From contig NZ_JAACFT010000018.1 in the NCBI RefSeq assembly GCF_029051685.1, positions 110,944 to 174,943 of the forward strand: a DNA stretch of 64,000 nucleotides, read 5' to 3'. Below the pieces are notes generated by a model. It did not search any database. It saw nothing but the letters and a program-made list of their open reading frames with translations, and was not told the origin of the DNA. A program made the position numbers and the translations under genes. Shown here piece after piece: positions 7,588 to 15,726 of the stretch. Source of the DNA: Bradyrhizobium sp. CSA207. Its GTDB lineage: Bacteria > Pseudomonadota > Alphaproteobacteria > Rhizobiales > Xanthobacteraceae. Positions within the stretch are counted from its first letter, which is position 1. Every line of letters begins with the position of its first letter.

Positions 7588-8390
7588 GCGAGATATCGAT
7601 GAATACGGCGATGGAGAGCGGCGTCGAAGGTGCGGCGGCGCAGCCGCAACTCCGCGGGGTACACGCGGTTCGCATGGAGGCCGTGTACAAGCACTATGGC
7701 GACTTCACCGCGCTGAATGAGGTCGATCTCAAGGTCGCCAAGGGCGAGAAGATCGTGATCTGCGGTCCCTCCGGCTCGGGCAAGTCGACGCTCATTCGTT
7801 GCATCAACCACATCGAGAAGCACGACGAGGGCCTGATTTACGTGAACGGCACCGAGCTCGATCGCCAGCGCACGAACATCGATGCGGTCAGGCGGGATAC
7901 CGGCATGGTGTTCCAGAGTTTCAACTTGTTCCCGCACATGACGACGCTGGAGAACTGCATCCTGGCACCGATGACCGTGAATGGCATGGCGAAGGCGGAG
8001 GCCAAGGAGCTCGCTATGCATTTCCTGACCAAGGTCCGGATTCCCGACCAGGCCGAAAAGTTTCCCGGGCAGCTGTCGGGCGGTCAGCAGCAGCGCGTCG
8101 CCATCGCGCGCGCGCTGTGCATGCGGCCGAAGATCATGCTGTTCGACGAGCCGACTTCGGCGCTCGATCCCGAAATGGTCAAGGAAGTGCTCGAGACCAT
8201 GAAGAAGCTCGCGGAAGAGGGCATGACTATGCTGTGCGTGACCCATGAGATGGGCTTTGCCCGCGAGGTCGCGGACCGGATCGTGTTCATGAATGAGGGG
8301 AAGGTGGTCGAGCAGGCCGTTCCGGAGGAGTTCTTCAGCCATCCGAAGTCCGAGCGAGCAAGGGCGTTCCTCGACCAGATCATTCACTAG
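7584..8390 (+). CDS. Polar amino acid ABC transporter ATP-binding protein (GlnQ type)
   Basis: This 268-residue ATPase starts at ATG 7584, overlapping the permease stop; the long frame upstream is antisense-like overlap with the permease. It has Walker A GPSGSGKST at 61-69, the Q-loop FQSFNLFPHMT, signature LSGGQQQRVAIARAL, Walker B IMLFDEPTSALDPEM and the switch His in CVTHEMGF. A non-conserved 30-residue N-terminal extension precedes the ABC fold. It powers the importer formed with the two preceding genes. Confidence 0.95.
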   Translation: MSEISMNTAMESGVEGAAAQPQLRGVHAVRMEAVYKHYGDFTALNEVDLKVAKGEKIVICGPSGSGKSTLIRCINHIEKHDEGLIYVNGTELDRQRTNIDAVRRDTGMVFQSFNLFPHMTTLENCILAPMTVNGMAKAEAKELAMHFLTKVRIPDQAEKFPGQLSGGQQQRVAIARALCMRPKIMLFDEPTSALDPEMVKEVLETMKKLAEEGMTMLCVTHEMGFAREVADRIVFMNEGKVVEQAVPEEFFSHPKSERARAFLDQIIH

Positions 8391-9338
8391 GTGGCGATGT
8401 CGGCCGGCATGCAAGCATTCAGCGATCGCCTAAGCGGCATCCATGCCGCCACGATCGTGCCGATGATGCCCGATTTCCAGATCGATGAACGCCAGCTGGC
8501 GCTTCACCTGGCTTCGGTTGCGTCCACGCCCGGCATTAATGGGCTATTAGTCAACGGCCACGCCGGTGAAAACTTCGTCCTGTCGCTCGCCGAAAAACAG
8601 CGCGTGGTCGAGCTGGCGCGCGAGCACGGTCCGAAGGACTGCCTGATCGTCTCCGGGGTCAATCACGAATCGAGCCTGGAGGCCGCACGCGAAGCAGCTG
8701 CGCTGGAGCAGGCGGGTGCGGATGGCCTCCTGGTGTTTCCTCCCAACAGCTGGGCGCTCGGCCGCGCCGACGACTGTGTCATCGAACATCACCGCCATAT
8801 CCGCAATGCCACGACCGTGCCGCTGATGCTCTACGCCGCGCCGGCCGGCGCGGGCGCCATGCCTTATGCACCGTCGCTGCTGGGGCGGCTCGTTGCCGAT
8901 CCTCGCTTCGTTGCGATCAAGGAGGGCAGCTGGGAGGTCGCGACGTACGAGCAGAATCTGCGGCTGATCCGCAAGCTGCGTCCGGAGTTCGTCGTGCTCG
9001 GCTCCGGCGACGAACATCTGCTGACGAGCTATCTCGTCGGTTCGGCCGGCAGCCAGGTCAGCCTTGCCTGCGTCGTGCCGAAGCTCGTCGTCAGCCTCTG
9101 GAACGCCGCGGAAGCCGGCGATTGGGAGCAGGCGCGCGCCGCGCACGACAAGCTTTATCCGCTCGCGGTCGCGATCTACCGCGATGCGCCCGGCGGACGG
9201 TCGACAGTGCGGCTCAAGGCCTGCCTGAGGCTGCTCGGACTTCTCTCGTGCGACGCGGTACGGCCGCCGCAGCCGCCGGCGACGCGAGGCGAATTGCAGG
9301 CGCTTGAACAGGCGCTGCGGATCGCCGGCGCGCTTTAG
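8391..9338 (+). CDS. Dihydrodipicolinate synthase family protein (paralog 3)
   Basis: This 315-residue TIM barrel has VNGHAGE at 54-60, catalytic Tyr148 in MLYAAP and Schiff-base Lys177 in AIKEGSWE, so unlike paralog 2 the catalytic set is complete. A GTG at 8391 directly follows the ATPase stop; ATG 8397 is an equally possible start. It is the last gene of the run, and its stop overlaps the stop of a convergent monooxygenase remnant. Having two related DHDPS-family genes of one subfamily with and without the Tyr in one operon suggests either two successive lyase steps or a heteromeric enzyme. Confidence 0.9.
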   Translation: MAMSAGMQAFSDRLSGIHAATIVPMMPDFQIDERQLALHLASVASTPGINGLLVNGHAGENFVLSLAEKQRVVELAREHGPKDCLIVSGVNHESSLEAAREAAALEQAGADGLLVFPPNSWALGRADDCVIEHHRHIRNATTVPLMLYAAPAGAGAMPYAPSLLGRLVADPRFVAIKEGSWEVATYEQNLRLIRKLRPEFVVLGSGDEHLLTSYLVGSAGSQVSLACVVPKLVVSLWNAAEAGDWEQARAAHDKLYPLAVAIYRDAPGGRSTVRLKACLRLLGLLSCDAVRPPQPPATRGELQALEQALRIAGAL

Positions 9339-9847
9339 GCCTCGAAGAACGGATTGGCCGGCCGCGCAAGGCCGAGATGATCGCGCAGCGTCGTCCCCTT
9401 ATAGTGCGCACGGAACAGCCCACGCTTCTGCAAGATGGGTACGACGAGCTCAACGAAATCCTCGAACCCTTCGTGGAAATAGGGCGGCATGACGTTGAAG
9501 CCGTCGGCGGCGTGCTCCTCGAACCAGAGCTGGAGCGTATCGGCGATGCGCTCGGCCGAGCCGCATAGCACCCAATGGCCGCGGGCGGCGGCGGTGAGAT
9601 TGTAGAGATCGCGCAGCGTCATGTTCTCGCGGCGGCCCTTGGCGAGCATGACGCTCGCGAAACTGTGATAGCTGTCCGATGGCGCGATGTCCGGTATACC
9701 CCCGTCGAGATCGTAGGCCGACATGTCCCGGCCAAAGCGGTCGGACAGGATGGCAAGCGCATTGCTCCCGCTGACAAAGCTCTGGAGCACGTTGAGCTTC
9801 TCGAACGCCTCCGTGTGGGGCCGCCGATATGAGTGCTTGAACTCCAT
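9335..9847 (-). pseudogene. Truncated LLM-class FMN-dependent monooxygenase (NtaA/SnaA-like), C-terminal remnant
   Basis: The minus strand encodes about 170 residues matching only the C-terminal third of NtaA/SnaA/DszA-type flavin monooxygenases, which are normally about 430-450 residues. Diagnostic segments are SFVSGSNALAILSDRFGRDM, DLYNLTAAARGHWVLCGSAE, IADTLQLWFEEHAADGFNVM and the terminal LFRAHYKGTTLRDHLGL. The flavin-binding N-terminal barrel is absent and no continuation is visible upstream, where promoter-like sequence of the next operon begins. It is therefore most likely a deletion remnant. Family members usually degrade aminopolycarboxylates or organosulfur compounds. Confidence 0.8.
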
Positions 9848-9869
9848 CCCAGAACAGCCTGCTTGCAAT

Positions 9870-9955
9870 GTTTAGTATCTCGTGGTTCACTAAACAAATC
9901 GAGCTTGGCTGAATCCCTAAGAATCCAGGCAGGCGCGAGGAAACGTCCGTTTAGT
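9870..9955. promoter_or_regulatory. Candidate operator: GTTTAGT inverted repeat plus a third half-site
   Basis: GTTTAGT at 9870-9876 and ACTAAAC at 9889-9895 form a perfect 7-bp inverted repeat with a 12-bp spacer, and another GTTTAGT lies at 9949-9955. The cluster is 100-190 nt upstream of the binding-protein gene at 10057, the first gene of the ABC/dihydroxyacetone kinase operon. The regulator is not identifiable. Confidence 0.45.
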
Positions 9956-10056
9956 CGTTCAGCCCGTGAAGGACTGTATCGCTCTGCTCGAAGCATTCGA
10001 GCGGGTTGGAGAGTCGCGCCATGTCGATGGCCGGCCCCACTGGGAGGGAAAGCGTT

Positions 10057-11403
10057 ATGAAACAGACAGTAAAGGCGCTTCTTACTAGTTTCGGAGTTCT
10101 CGCATCCGCGCTCGGTGCCGGAGTGGGGACTACCCCTGCGCACGCGCAGGCCAAGACCATCACGCTGTGCTGGGCCGCGTGGGACCCTGCCAACGCTCTG
10201 GTCGAACTGTCGAAGGACTTCACCGCCAAGACCGGCATCGGTATGAAGTTCGAATTCGTGCCGTGGACCAACTATGCCGACCGCTTCCTGAACGAGCTCA
10301 ATTCGCACGGCTCGCTGTGCGATCTCATCATCGGCGATTCGCAATGGATCGGGGGCGCCGCTGAGAACGGTCAGTACGTCAAGCTCAACGATTTCTTCAA
10401 GAAGGAAGGGATCAGCATGGACGATTACATGCCGGCCACCGTGATCGGCTATTCGGAGTGGCCGAAGAATACGCCAAACTATTGGGCGCTGCCCGCCATG
10501 GGTGACGCGGTGGGCTGGACCTATCGCAAGGACTGGTTTGCGCGGCCAGAGATCCAGAAGGATTTCAAGGCCAAGTACGGCCGCGATCTCGCTGCGCCGA
10601 AGACGCTTGACGAACTGCGAGACATCTCGAAGTTCTTCCAGGGCCGTGAGATCGACGGCAAAAAGGTCTATGGCGCTTCGATCTATACCGAGCGCGGCTC
10701 GGAAGGCATCACCATGGGCGTTTCGAACTATCTCTACGATTACGGCTTCCAATATCAGGATCCCAAGAAGCCCTATGCGATGGAGGGGTTCGTCAACTCG
10801 CCCGGCGCGGTCAAGGGGCTTGAGGCCTACAAGGAGCTCTACAAGTGCTGCACGCCACCCGGCGCCTCCAACTCCTACATGTCCGAAGGACTTGATGCGT
10901 TCAAGTCAGGCCAGGTCGCGCTGCAGATGAACTTCTTCGCCTTCTTCCCGGGCCTCTACAAGGATCCGAACGTTGGCGGCGACAAGATCGGCTTCTTCAG
11001 CAATCCCGTCGGCCCCGCGACACATGCGACGCAGCTCGGCGGACAGGGTATCTCGGTCGTTTCCTATTCGAAGAACCAGGGCGAAGCGCTGCAATATATC
11101 AAATGGTTCTCCGGCGGGGATGTGCAGAAGAAGTGGTGGGCGCTGGGCGGCTATTCCTGCGCCAAGTCCGTGCTGAACGATCCGAGCTTCCCGAACAGCG
11201 CGCCGTTCGCCGGGGAGTTTCTGAAGTCGATGGGAATGGTCGTCGACTTCTGGGCCGAGCCCTCCTATGCGCAACTCCTGCAAGCCGAACAGAAGCGCGT
11301 GCATGACTACGTGGTGGCGGACAAGGGCACCGCGCAGGAAGCGCTCGACGGTCTGGTGAAGGACTGGAAGGCCATCTTCAAGGAAGAAGGCAAGAAGTTC
11401 TAA
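10057..11403 (+). CDS. Carbohydrate ABC transporter substrate-binding protein (family 1)
   Basis: This 448-residue extracellular solute-binding protein starts at ATG 10057, preceded by GGGAGGGAAAGCGTT; the frame continues upstream but without a better ribosome site. The signal peptide runs to the AHAQ cleavage region near residue 30. The body carries LVELSKDFTAKTGIGMKFEF and SLCDLIIGDSQWIGG, and the length fits family 1 sugar/glycerol-3-phosphate-type binding proteins. It begins an operon with two permeases, two ATPases and dihydroxyacetone kinase genes, so the ligand is plausibly a polyol, dihydroxyacetone or a sugar giving dihydroxyacetone. Confidence 0.93.
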   Translation: MKQTVKALLTSFGVLASALGAGVGTTPAHAQAKTITLCWAAWDPANALVELSKDFTAKTGIGMKFEFVPWTNYADRFLNELNSHGSLCDLIIGDSQWIGGAAENGQYVKLNDFFKKEGISMDDYMPATVIGYSEWPKNTPNYWALPAMGDAVGWTYRKDWFARPEIQKDFKAKYGRDLAAPKTLDELRDISKFFQGREIDGKKVYGASIYTERGSEGITMGVSNYLYDYGFQYQDPKKPYAMEGFVNSPGAVKGLEAYKELYKCCTPPGASNSYMSEGLDAFKSGQVALQMNFFAFFPGLYKDPNVGGDKIGFFSNPVGPATHATQLGGQGISVVSYSKNQGEALQYIKWFSGGDVQKKWWALGGYSCAKSVLNDPSFPNSAPFAGEFLKSMGMVVDFWAEPSYAQLLQAEQKRVHDYVVADKGTAQEALDGLVKDWKAIFKEEGKKF

Positions 11404-11410
11404 GGCAACC

Positions 11411-11440
11411 GCCTGGAGCGCACGCGAGCGCGCTCCAGGC
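11411..11440 (+). other. Intercistronic hairpin after the binding-protein gene
   Basis: GCCTGGAGCGC and GCGCTCCAGGC form a perfect 11-bp stem with an 8-nt loop just 3' of the binding-protein stop. No U-tract follows, so it is not a standard terminator. In ABC operons such hairpins often stabilise the upstream binding-protein mRNA relative to the permease genes. Confidence 0.6.
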
Positions 11441-11503
11441 TCTTCGGCAATATCGGCAGCTGTCGCATAGCTGACGGTCCCGGCGCGAGGATCGACCAAA
11501 GCC

Positions 11504-12463
11504 ATGAACGATTTGAGTGCCTCATCGCAGATCACCTATCGTGCCGTGCCGATCCGGCCAGCCGTGGCGCGTCGTATCCGGGGCCTGTCGGACCAGGCGC
11601 TCGCCTGGCTCTTCATCACGCCGACCATCGTGCTGCTGCTGGCGATCAATATCTTCCCGCTGGTGTGGACGATCTATCTCTCGTTCACCAATTACCGCGC
11701 CAATCGGGCGAACGCGCCGACGATATGGCTGGGCACCGACTGGTACCAGTCGATCCTGACCGATCCAGACATCTGGGCGGCAATGCAGGTGACGGCGCAT
11801 TTCGTGGTTTGGACCGTGCTGATCGAGACTGTGCTCGGATTCGGCCTTGCGTTTCTGATCGACAAGAAATTCCGTGGCCATGGCTTGTGGACCACGATCA
11901 TTCTGTTGCCGATGATGCTCTCACCGGCGGTTGTCGGCAATTTCTGGACCTTCCTTTATCAGCCACAGATCGGATTGTTCAATTATGTGGTCGCCTTCTT
12001 CACGGGGCGCGACGCTTCGTCGTTCCAGATGCTCGGAGACGTGACTCTCAGTCCGTGGGCTATCGTCATCGTCGATGCCTGGATGTGGACGCCCTACGTG
12101 ATGCTGATTTGCCTGGCCGGGCTGCGTTCGATCCCGGATTACATTTATGAGGCAGCGGAGGTCGATCGCGCGTCGAATTGGCGGCAGTTTTGGTCCATCA
12201 CGCTGCCGATGGCTCTACCGTTCATCATGCTGGCTGTGCTCTTTCGCGGTATCGAGAACTTCAAGATGTTCGACATGGTCAACCTTCTGACCGGAGGAGG
12301 GCCGGGCTCGACCACGGAAGTCGCTTCGATCACACTGAAGCGCGCAGCTTTTGAGAGTTGGCGAACCGGCTATTCCTCGGCCTTCGCCATTATTTTGTTC
12401 GTAACCGTATTCGGCCTCGCCAACATCTACGTCAAGGCGCTGAACCGGGTGAAAAGCCGATGA
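11504..12463 (+). CDS. Carbohydrate ABC transporter permease 1 (UgpA/MalF type)
   Basis: This 319-residue inner-membrane permease has about six hydrophobic segments, starting with ALAWLFITPTIVLLLAINIF. The EAA loop is YEAAEVDRASNWRQFWSITL, followed by PMALPFIMLAVLFRG. The ATG at 11504 follows a 100-nt gap containing the intercistronic hairpin. It overlaps the next permease by ATGA. It pairs with the permease at 12460 to form the channel of the importer. Confidence 0.93.
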   Translation: MNDLSASSQITYRAVPIRPAVARRIRGLSDQALAWLFITPTIVLLLAINIFPLVWTIYLSFTNYRANRANAPTIWLGTDWYQSILTDPDIWAAMQVTAHFVVWTVLIETVLGFGLAFLIDKKFRGHGLWTTIILLPMMLSPAVVGNFWTFLYQPQIGLFNYVVAFFTGRDASSFQMLGDVTLSPWAIVIVDAWMWTPYVMLICLAGLRSIPDYIYEAAEVDRASNWRQFWSITLPMALPFIMLAVLFRGIENFKMFDMVNLLTGGGPGSTTEVASITLKRAAFESWRTGYSSAFAIILFVTVFGLANIYVKALNRVKSR

Positions 12464-13413
12464 GCGCCTCAAACGCAGCCCACTCCGTGGTCGAACCATC
12501 GACCGGCTCTCGCCGCTTCGCTGGCCTGCTCGTCATACTCTATGCCATCATAACGATGGTTCCGCTGGCATGGATCGTACTCACCTCGTTCAAGTCGCCT
12601 GACGATGCGATCTCCTACCCACCGAAGGTCCTCTTCAAGCCTTCTCTTGAAGGCTATTGCAATGTCTTTACAACGCGCTCGCGCCAAACCCAGGAGTTTA
12701 TCCAGACCCTGGGCGCGCCACGGGGGCTTTGTGACAACATCGCGCGCAGCCGCAACATGGTTGTGGCCGGGCCGTCGAATTACGTGCCGCGTTTCATCAA
12801 CTCGCTGATTATCGCCTTTGGTTCGACAGCGCTTGCCGTCGCGCTCGGTACGCTCTCGGCCTACGGTTTTTCACGGTTCCGCGTGCCGCTAAAAGATGAC
12901 CTCCTGTTCTTCATTCTGTCGACCAGAATGATGCCGCCAATCGCGGTCGCGATCCCGATCTACCTGATGTACCGGACCGTTGGGCTATCGGATACCCGAC
13001 TCGGGATGATCCTGCTCTACACCTCGGTGAACGTCTCGCTCGCCGTCTGGCTTCTCAAGGGATTCATCGACGAAATCCCGCGGGAGTACGAGGAGGCGGC
13101 GATGATCGACGGCTACACGCGGTTTCAGGCATTCGTGAAAGTAGTGCTGCCGCAAGCGACGACGGGAATCGCAGCGACAGCCATCTTCTGCCTGATTTTT
13201 GCGTGGAACGAATACGCCTTTGCTGTGCTTCTGACCTCCGGCAACGCGCAGACGGCGCCGCCTTTCATTCCGATCATCATCGGCGAGGGCGGGCAGGACT
13301 GGCCAGCGGTAGCCGCCGGTACGACGTTCTTTCTGGTGCCGATCGTCGTGTTCACGGTGCTGTTGCGCAAGCATCTTCTGCGCGGCATCACCTTTGGAGC
13401 CGTCCGCAAATGA
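12460..13413 (+). CDS. Carbohydrate ABC transporter permease 2 (UgpE/MalG type)
   Basis: This 317-residue permease starts at ATG 12460, overlapping the previous stop. It has about six membrane segments and the MalG-type EAA loop REYEEAAMIDGYTRFQAF. Between the first and second segments is a long polar stretch (about residues 60-115) before YVPRFINSL, larger than in most family members. The C-terminal RKHLLRGITFGAVRK is typical of MalG proteins. Its stop overlaps the start of the 70-residue membrane protein. Confidence 0.92.
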   Translation: MSASNAAHSVVEPSTGSRRFAGLLVILYAIITMVPLAWIVLTSFKSPDDAISYPPKVLFKPSLEGYCNVFTTRSRQTQEFIQTLGAPRGLCDNIARSRNMVVAGPSNYVPRFINSLIIAFGSTALAVALGTLSAYGFSRFRVPLKDDLLFFILSTRMMPPIAVAIPIYLMYRTVGLSDTRLGMILLYTSVNVSLAVWLLKGFIDEIPREYEEAAMIDGYTRFQAFVKVVLPQATTGIAATAIFCLIFAWNEYAFAVLLTSGNAQTAPPFIPIIIGEGGQDWPAVAAGTTFFLVPIVVFTVLLRKHLLRGITFGAVRK

Positions 13414-13622
13414 GCCTCGATGCGAACACATCCACGCTCCGACGCGGCCTCGCAGACAGGATTCTGCGACGCGGTCCGCTGGAGGCCATCGCGACGACAA
13501 TCATCGCGGCGGGCGTCGTCATGCTGATGCAGCCATTTTTCCTCACGCTCTATTCTTGGTCGTTCACGACCACACTGTTCGGGACGGTGATGTTCACCAT
13601 CGTCTCGAAGGTCAGGGAGTAA
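13410..13622 (+). CDS. Small two-helix membrane protein of the ABC operon
   Basis: This 70-residue protein starts at ATG 13410 in an ATGA overlap with the permease stop. A polar N-terminus (MSLDANTSTLRRGLADRILRRG) is followed by two hydrophobic stretches, IATTIIAAGVVMLMQPFFL and TLFGTVMFTIVS. I recognise no named family with certainty. Its position recalls the small membrane protein of the rhizobial glycerol importer GlpSTPQUV, which also uses two permeases and two ATPases. It is probably an accessory subunit, and the coupling by overlap argues that it is real. Confidence 0.72.
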   Translation: MSLDANTSTLRRGLADRILRRGPLEAIATTIIAAGVVMLMQPFFLTLYSWSFTTTLFGTVMFTIVSKVRE

Positions 13623-13628
13623 GGCGCG

Positions 13629-14726
13629 ATGGCACAGATCAGGGTCGAAGCGCTCGACAAAGCCTTCGGGACGTTTCATGCGGTGAAGGCCGCCAGCTTC
13701 ACGGTGGAAGACGGCCAGTTCCTCTGCCTGCTCGGGCCTTCCGGCTGCGGCAAGACGACAACACTGCGCATGATCGCGGGGCTGGAATTGCCGACGGCCG
13801 GCACCATCAGGCTCGGCGGCGAGGATGTTACGATGAATCGCGCCTCGGCGCGCGATATCGCCTTCGTGTTCCAGCTGTTTGCGCTCTATCCGCACATGAA
13901 TGTCCGACGCAATATCGGCTTTCCCCTGAAATGCGAGGGCATCGGAGCGGCGGAGCGCGACCGGCGGGTGGTGGAGGCCGCGCGTATTCTGCGTATCTCC
14001 CATCTCCTCGACCGGTCGGTGTCGGGCCTTGCAGGCGGCGACCGGCAGCGCGTCGCGCTCGGGCGGGCGATCGTCCGCAAGCCGAAATGCTTCCTGATGG
14101 ACGAGCCGCTCGGCGCACTCGATACCGAGATGCGCGAGGCAATGATCCATGAATTGCGCGCGCTGCATGACCGGCTCGGCGCGACGACCGTGTATGTCAC
14201 GCATGATCAGCTCGAGGCCATGGCGATGGCCGACATGATCGCGGTGATGAATAATGGCGTCGTCGAGCAGGTCGCGAGCCCGCGCGATATCTACGACCGG
14301 CCTGCTTCGCTCTTCGTCGCGGACTTCATCGGTTCACCGCCTATGAATTTCCTGCCGTTCCACGGTAGCCTGCAAACCGGCGCGCAGGCGGTCTGGCTCG
14401 GCGAGCGTGAAGTCGCAATTCCCGTTGCACGCGAGGCGCTGGCGGAAAGCGATCTCGTCCTCGGGGTCCGGCCGGAGCATGTGCGGTTCACCGATCGCGG
14501 CATGGTGCGGGGAGAGGTTTATGGGTCGGAATATCTCGGCACGACGCAGATCGTGACCGTTACGACGCGTTACGGCGCACTCAAGGCCCGTTCGCCCAGC
14601 AGCATATACTTTCGGACTGGAGAAAGTGTCGGGCTCGACTTCCGGCCCGATACGCTCTCGATCTTCGACAAGGCGTCGGGCCGGGCCATCCGCACTGCGT
14701 TGTATGAAGGAGGTGCGCATGGCTGA
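13629..14726 (+). CDS. Carbohydrate ABC transporter ATP-binding protein 1 (degenerate signature)
   Basis: This 365-residue UgpC/MalK-type ATPase has Walker A GPSGCGKTT at 36-44, Q-loop FVFQLFALYPHM, Walker B CFLMDEPLGALD and switch YVTHDQLEAMAMAD. The C-terminal TOBE/regulatory domain includes VLGVRPEHVRF. The ABC signature reads GLAGGDRQRV instead of LSGGQ(Q/R)QRV, so the composite ATP site it forms with its partner is probably impaired. It overlaps the second ATPase gene by 8 nt. The two ATPases probably form a heterodimer. Confidence 0.92.
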   Translation: MAQIRVEALDKAFGTFHAVKAASFTVEDGQFLCLLGPSGCGKTTTLRMIAGLELPTAGTIRLGGEDVTMNRASARDIAFVFQLFALYPHMNVRRNIGFPLKCEGIGAAERDRRVVEAARILRISHLLDRSVSGLAGGDRQRVALGRAIVRKPKCFLMDEPLGALDTEMREAMIHELRALHDRLGATTVYVTHDQLEAMAMADMIAVMNNGVVEQVASPRDIYDRPASLFVADFIGSPPMNFLPFHGSLQTGAQAVWLGEREVAIPVAREALAESDLVLGVRPEHVRFTDRGMVRGEVYGSEYLGTTQIVTVTTRYGALKARSPSSIYFRTGESVGLDFRPDTLSIFDKASGRAIRTALYEGGAHG

Positions 14727-15726
14727 AGTCGAGATCAGGGCGGTCTCCAAGGCGTTCGGCCGGACGCGGGCGGTCGTCGACCTGTCCCTCTCTGTTGGAG
14801 ACGGCGAATTCGTTGCGTTGCTGGGGCCGACGGGCGCCGGCAAGACGACGACGCTGCGTCTTGTCGCCGGACTGGAGACGCCAGACAGCGGTTCGATCCG
14901 GATCGGTGGACGTGATGTGACCGGCGATGCGCCGGCCGATCGCGACGTCGCCTTCGTCTTCCAGCAATATTCCTTGTATCCGCATCTTAGCGTGTTCGAG
15001 AACATGGCCTTTGCGTTACGTGCGCCGATCCGCCGCGTACCCGAGGCCGAGATTCGCGCGAAGGTGCAGGAGGTCGCGCGTCTTCTCCACATCGAAACCA
15101 AGCTGCACAACAAGGCGACGCAGTTGTCGGGCGGGCAGATGCAGCGCGTCGCGATCGGCCGGGCCTTGGTGCGCTCGCCCTCGATCTATCTGATGGACGA
15201 GCCACTCTCTTCGCTGGACGCCAAGCTGCGCGGCGAAATGCGCCTCGAACTCAAGCGCATCCAGACCGATCTCGGCGCCACCATCCTCTATGTCACCCAT
15301 GATCAGACGGAAGCGATGACCATGGCTTCGCGCATCGGCGTGATCGAGGCCGGCCGGTTGATGCAGATCGGTACCCCGCGCGAGATTTACGAGAATCCGA
15401 TCAACGCCCATGTCGCCGCGCGGCTTGGCCAGCCGATGATCAACCTGCTGCCGGCTGCTCTATTTGCCGGCATTCCGCCCGGCGCCAAGACCATCGGCGC
15501 GCGTACCGAGCACCTGATGATCGCACGCAGCGGCGGAGACGTGTCGGCAACCGTCACGCGAGTCGAACATCTCGGCGACCAGAGCCATCTCCACCTCGAC
15601 CTCGGCGGCCAGCCGGTCGTGACGTTGGCCGACCCCGAGGCGAGGTTGGGCGCGGGGGACATCGTATCGCTCCGGCTCAACAAGCCACTGTTATTCGATG
15701 CGGCCGGCGCGAGGGTGGCGGCATGA
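14719..15726 (+). CDS. Carbohydrate ABC transporter ATP-binding protein 2 (canonical signature)
   Basis: This 335-residue ATPase starts at ATG 14719 with GAAGGAGG just upstream. It has Walker A GPTGAGKTT at about 37-45, signature LSGGQMQRVAIGRAL, Walker B IYLMDEPLSSLD and switch YVTHDQTEAM. A short TOBE region at the C-terminus contains IGARTEHLMIA. It is the partner of the ATPase at 13629. Two non-identical ATPases in one importer match the rhizobial glycerol system rather than ordinary sugar importers, which use one MalK homodimer. Confidence 0.92.
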   Translation: MAEVEIRAVSKAFGRTRAVVDLSLSVGDGEFVALLGPTGAGKTTTLRLVAGLETPDSGSIRIGGRDVTGDAPADRDVAFVFQQYSLYPHLSVFENMAFALRAPIRRVPEAEIRAKVQEVARLLHIETKLHNKATQLSGGQMQRVAIGRALVRSPSIYLMDEPLSSLDAKLRGEMRLELKRIQTDLGATILYVTHDQTEAMTMASRIGVIEAGRLMQIGTPREIYENPINAHVAARLGQPMINLLPAALFAGIPPGAKTIGARTEHLMIARSGGDVSATVTRVEHLGDQSHLHLDLGGQPVVTLADPEARLGAGDIVSLRLNKPLLFDAAGARVAA

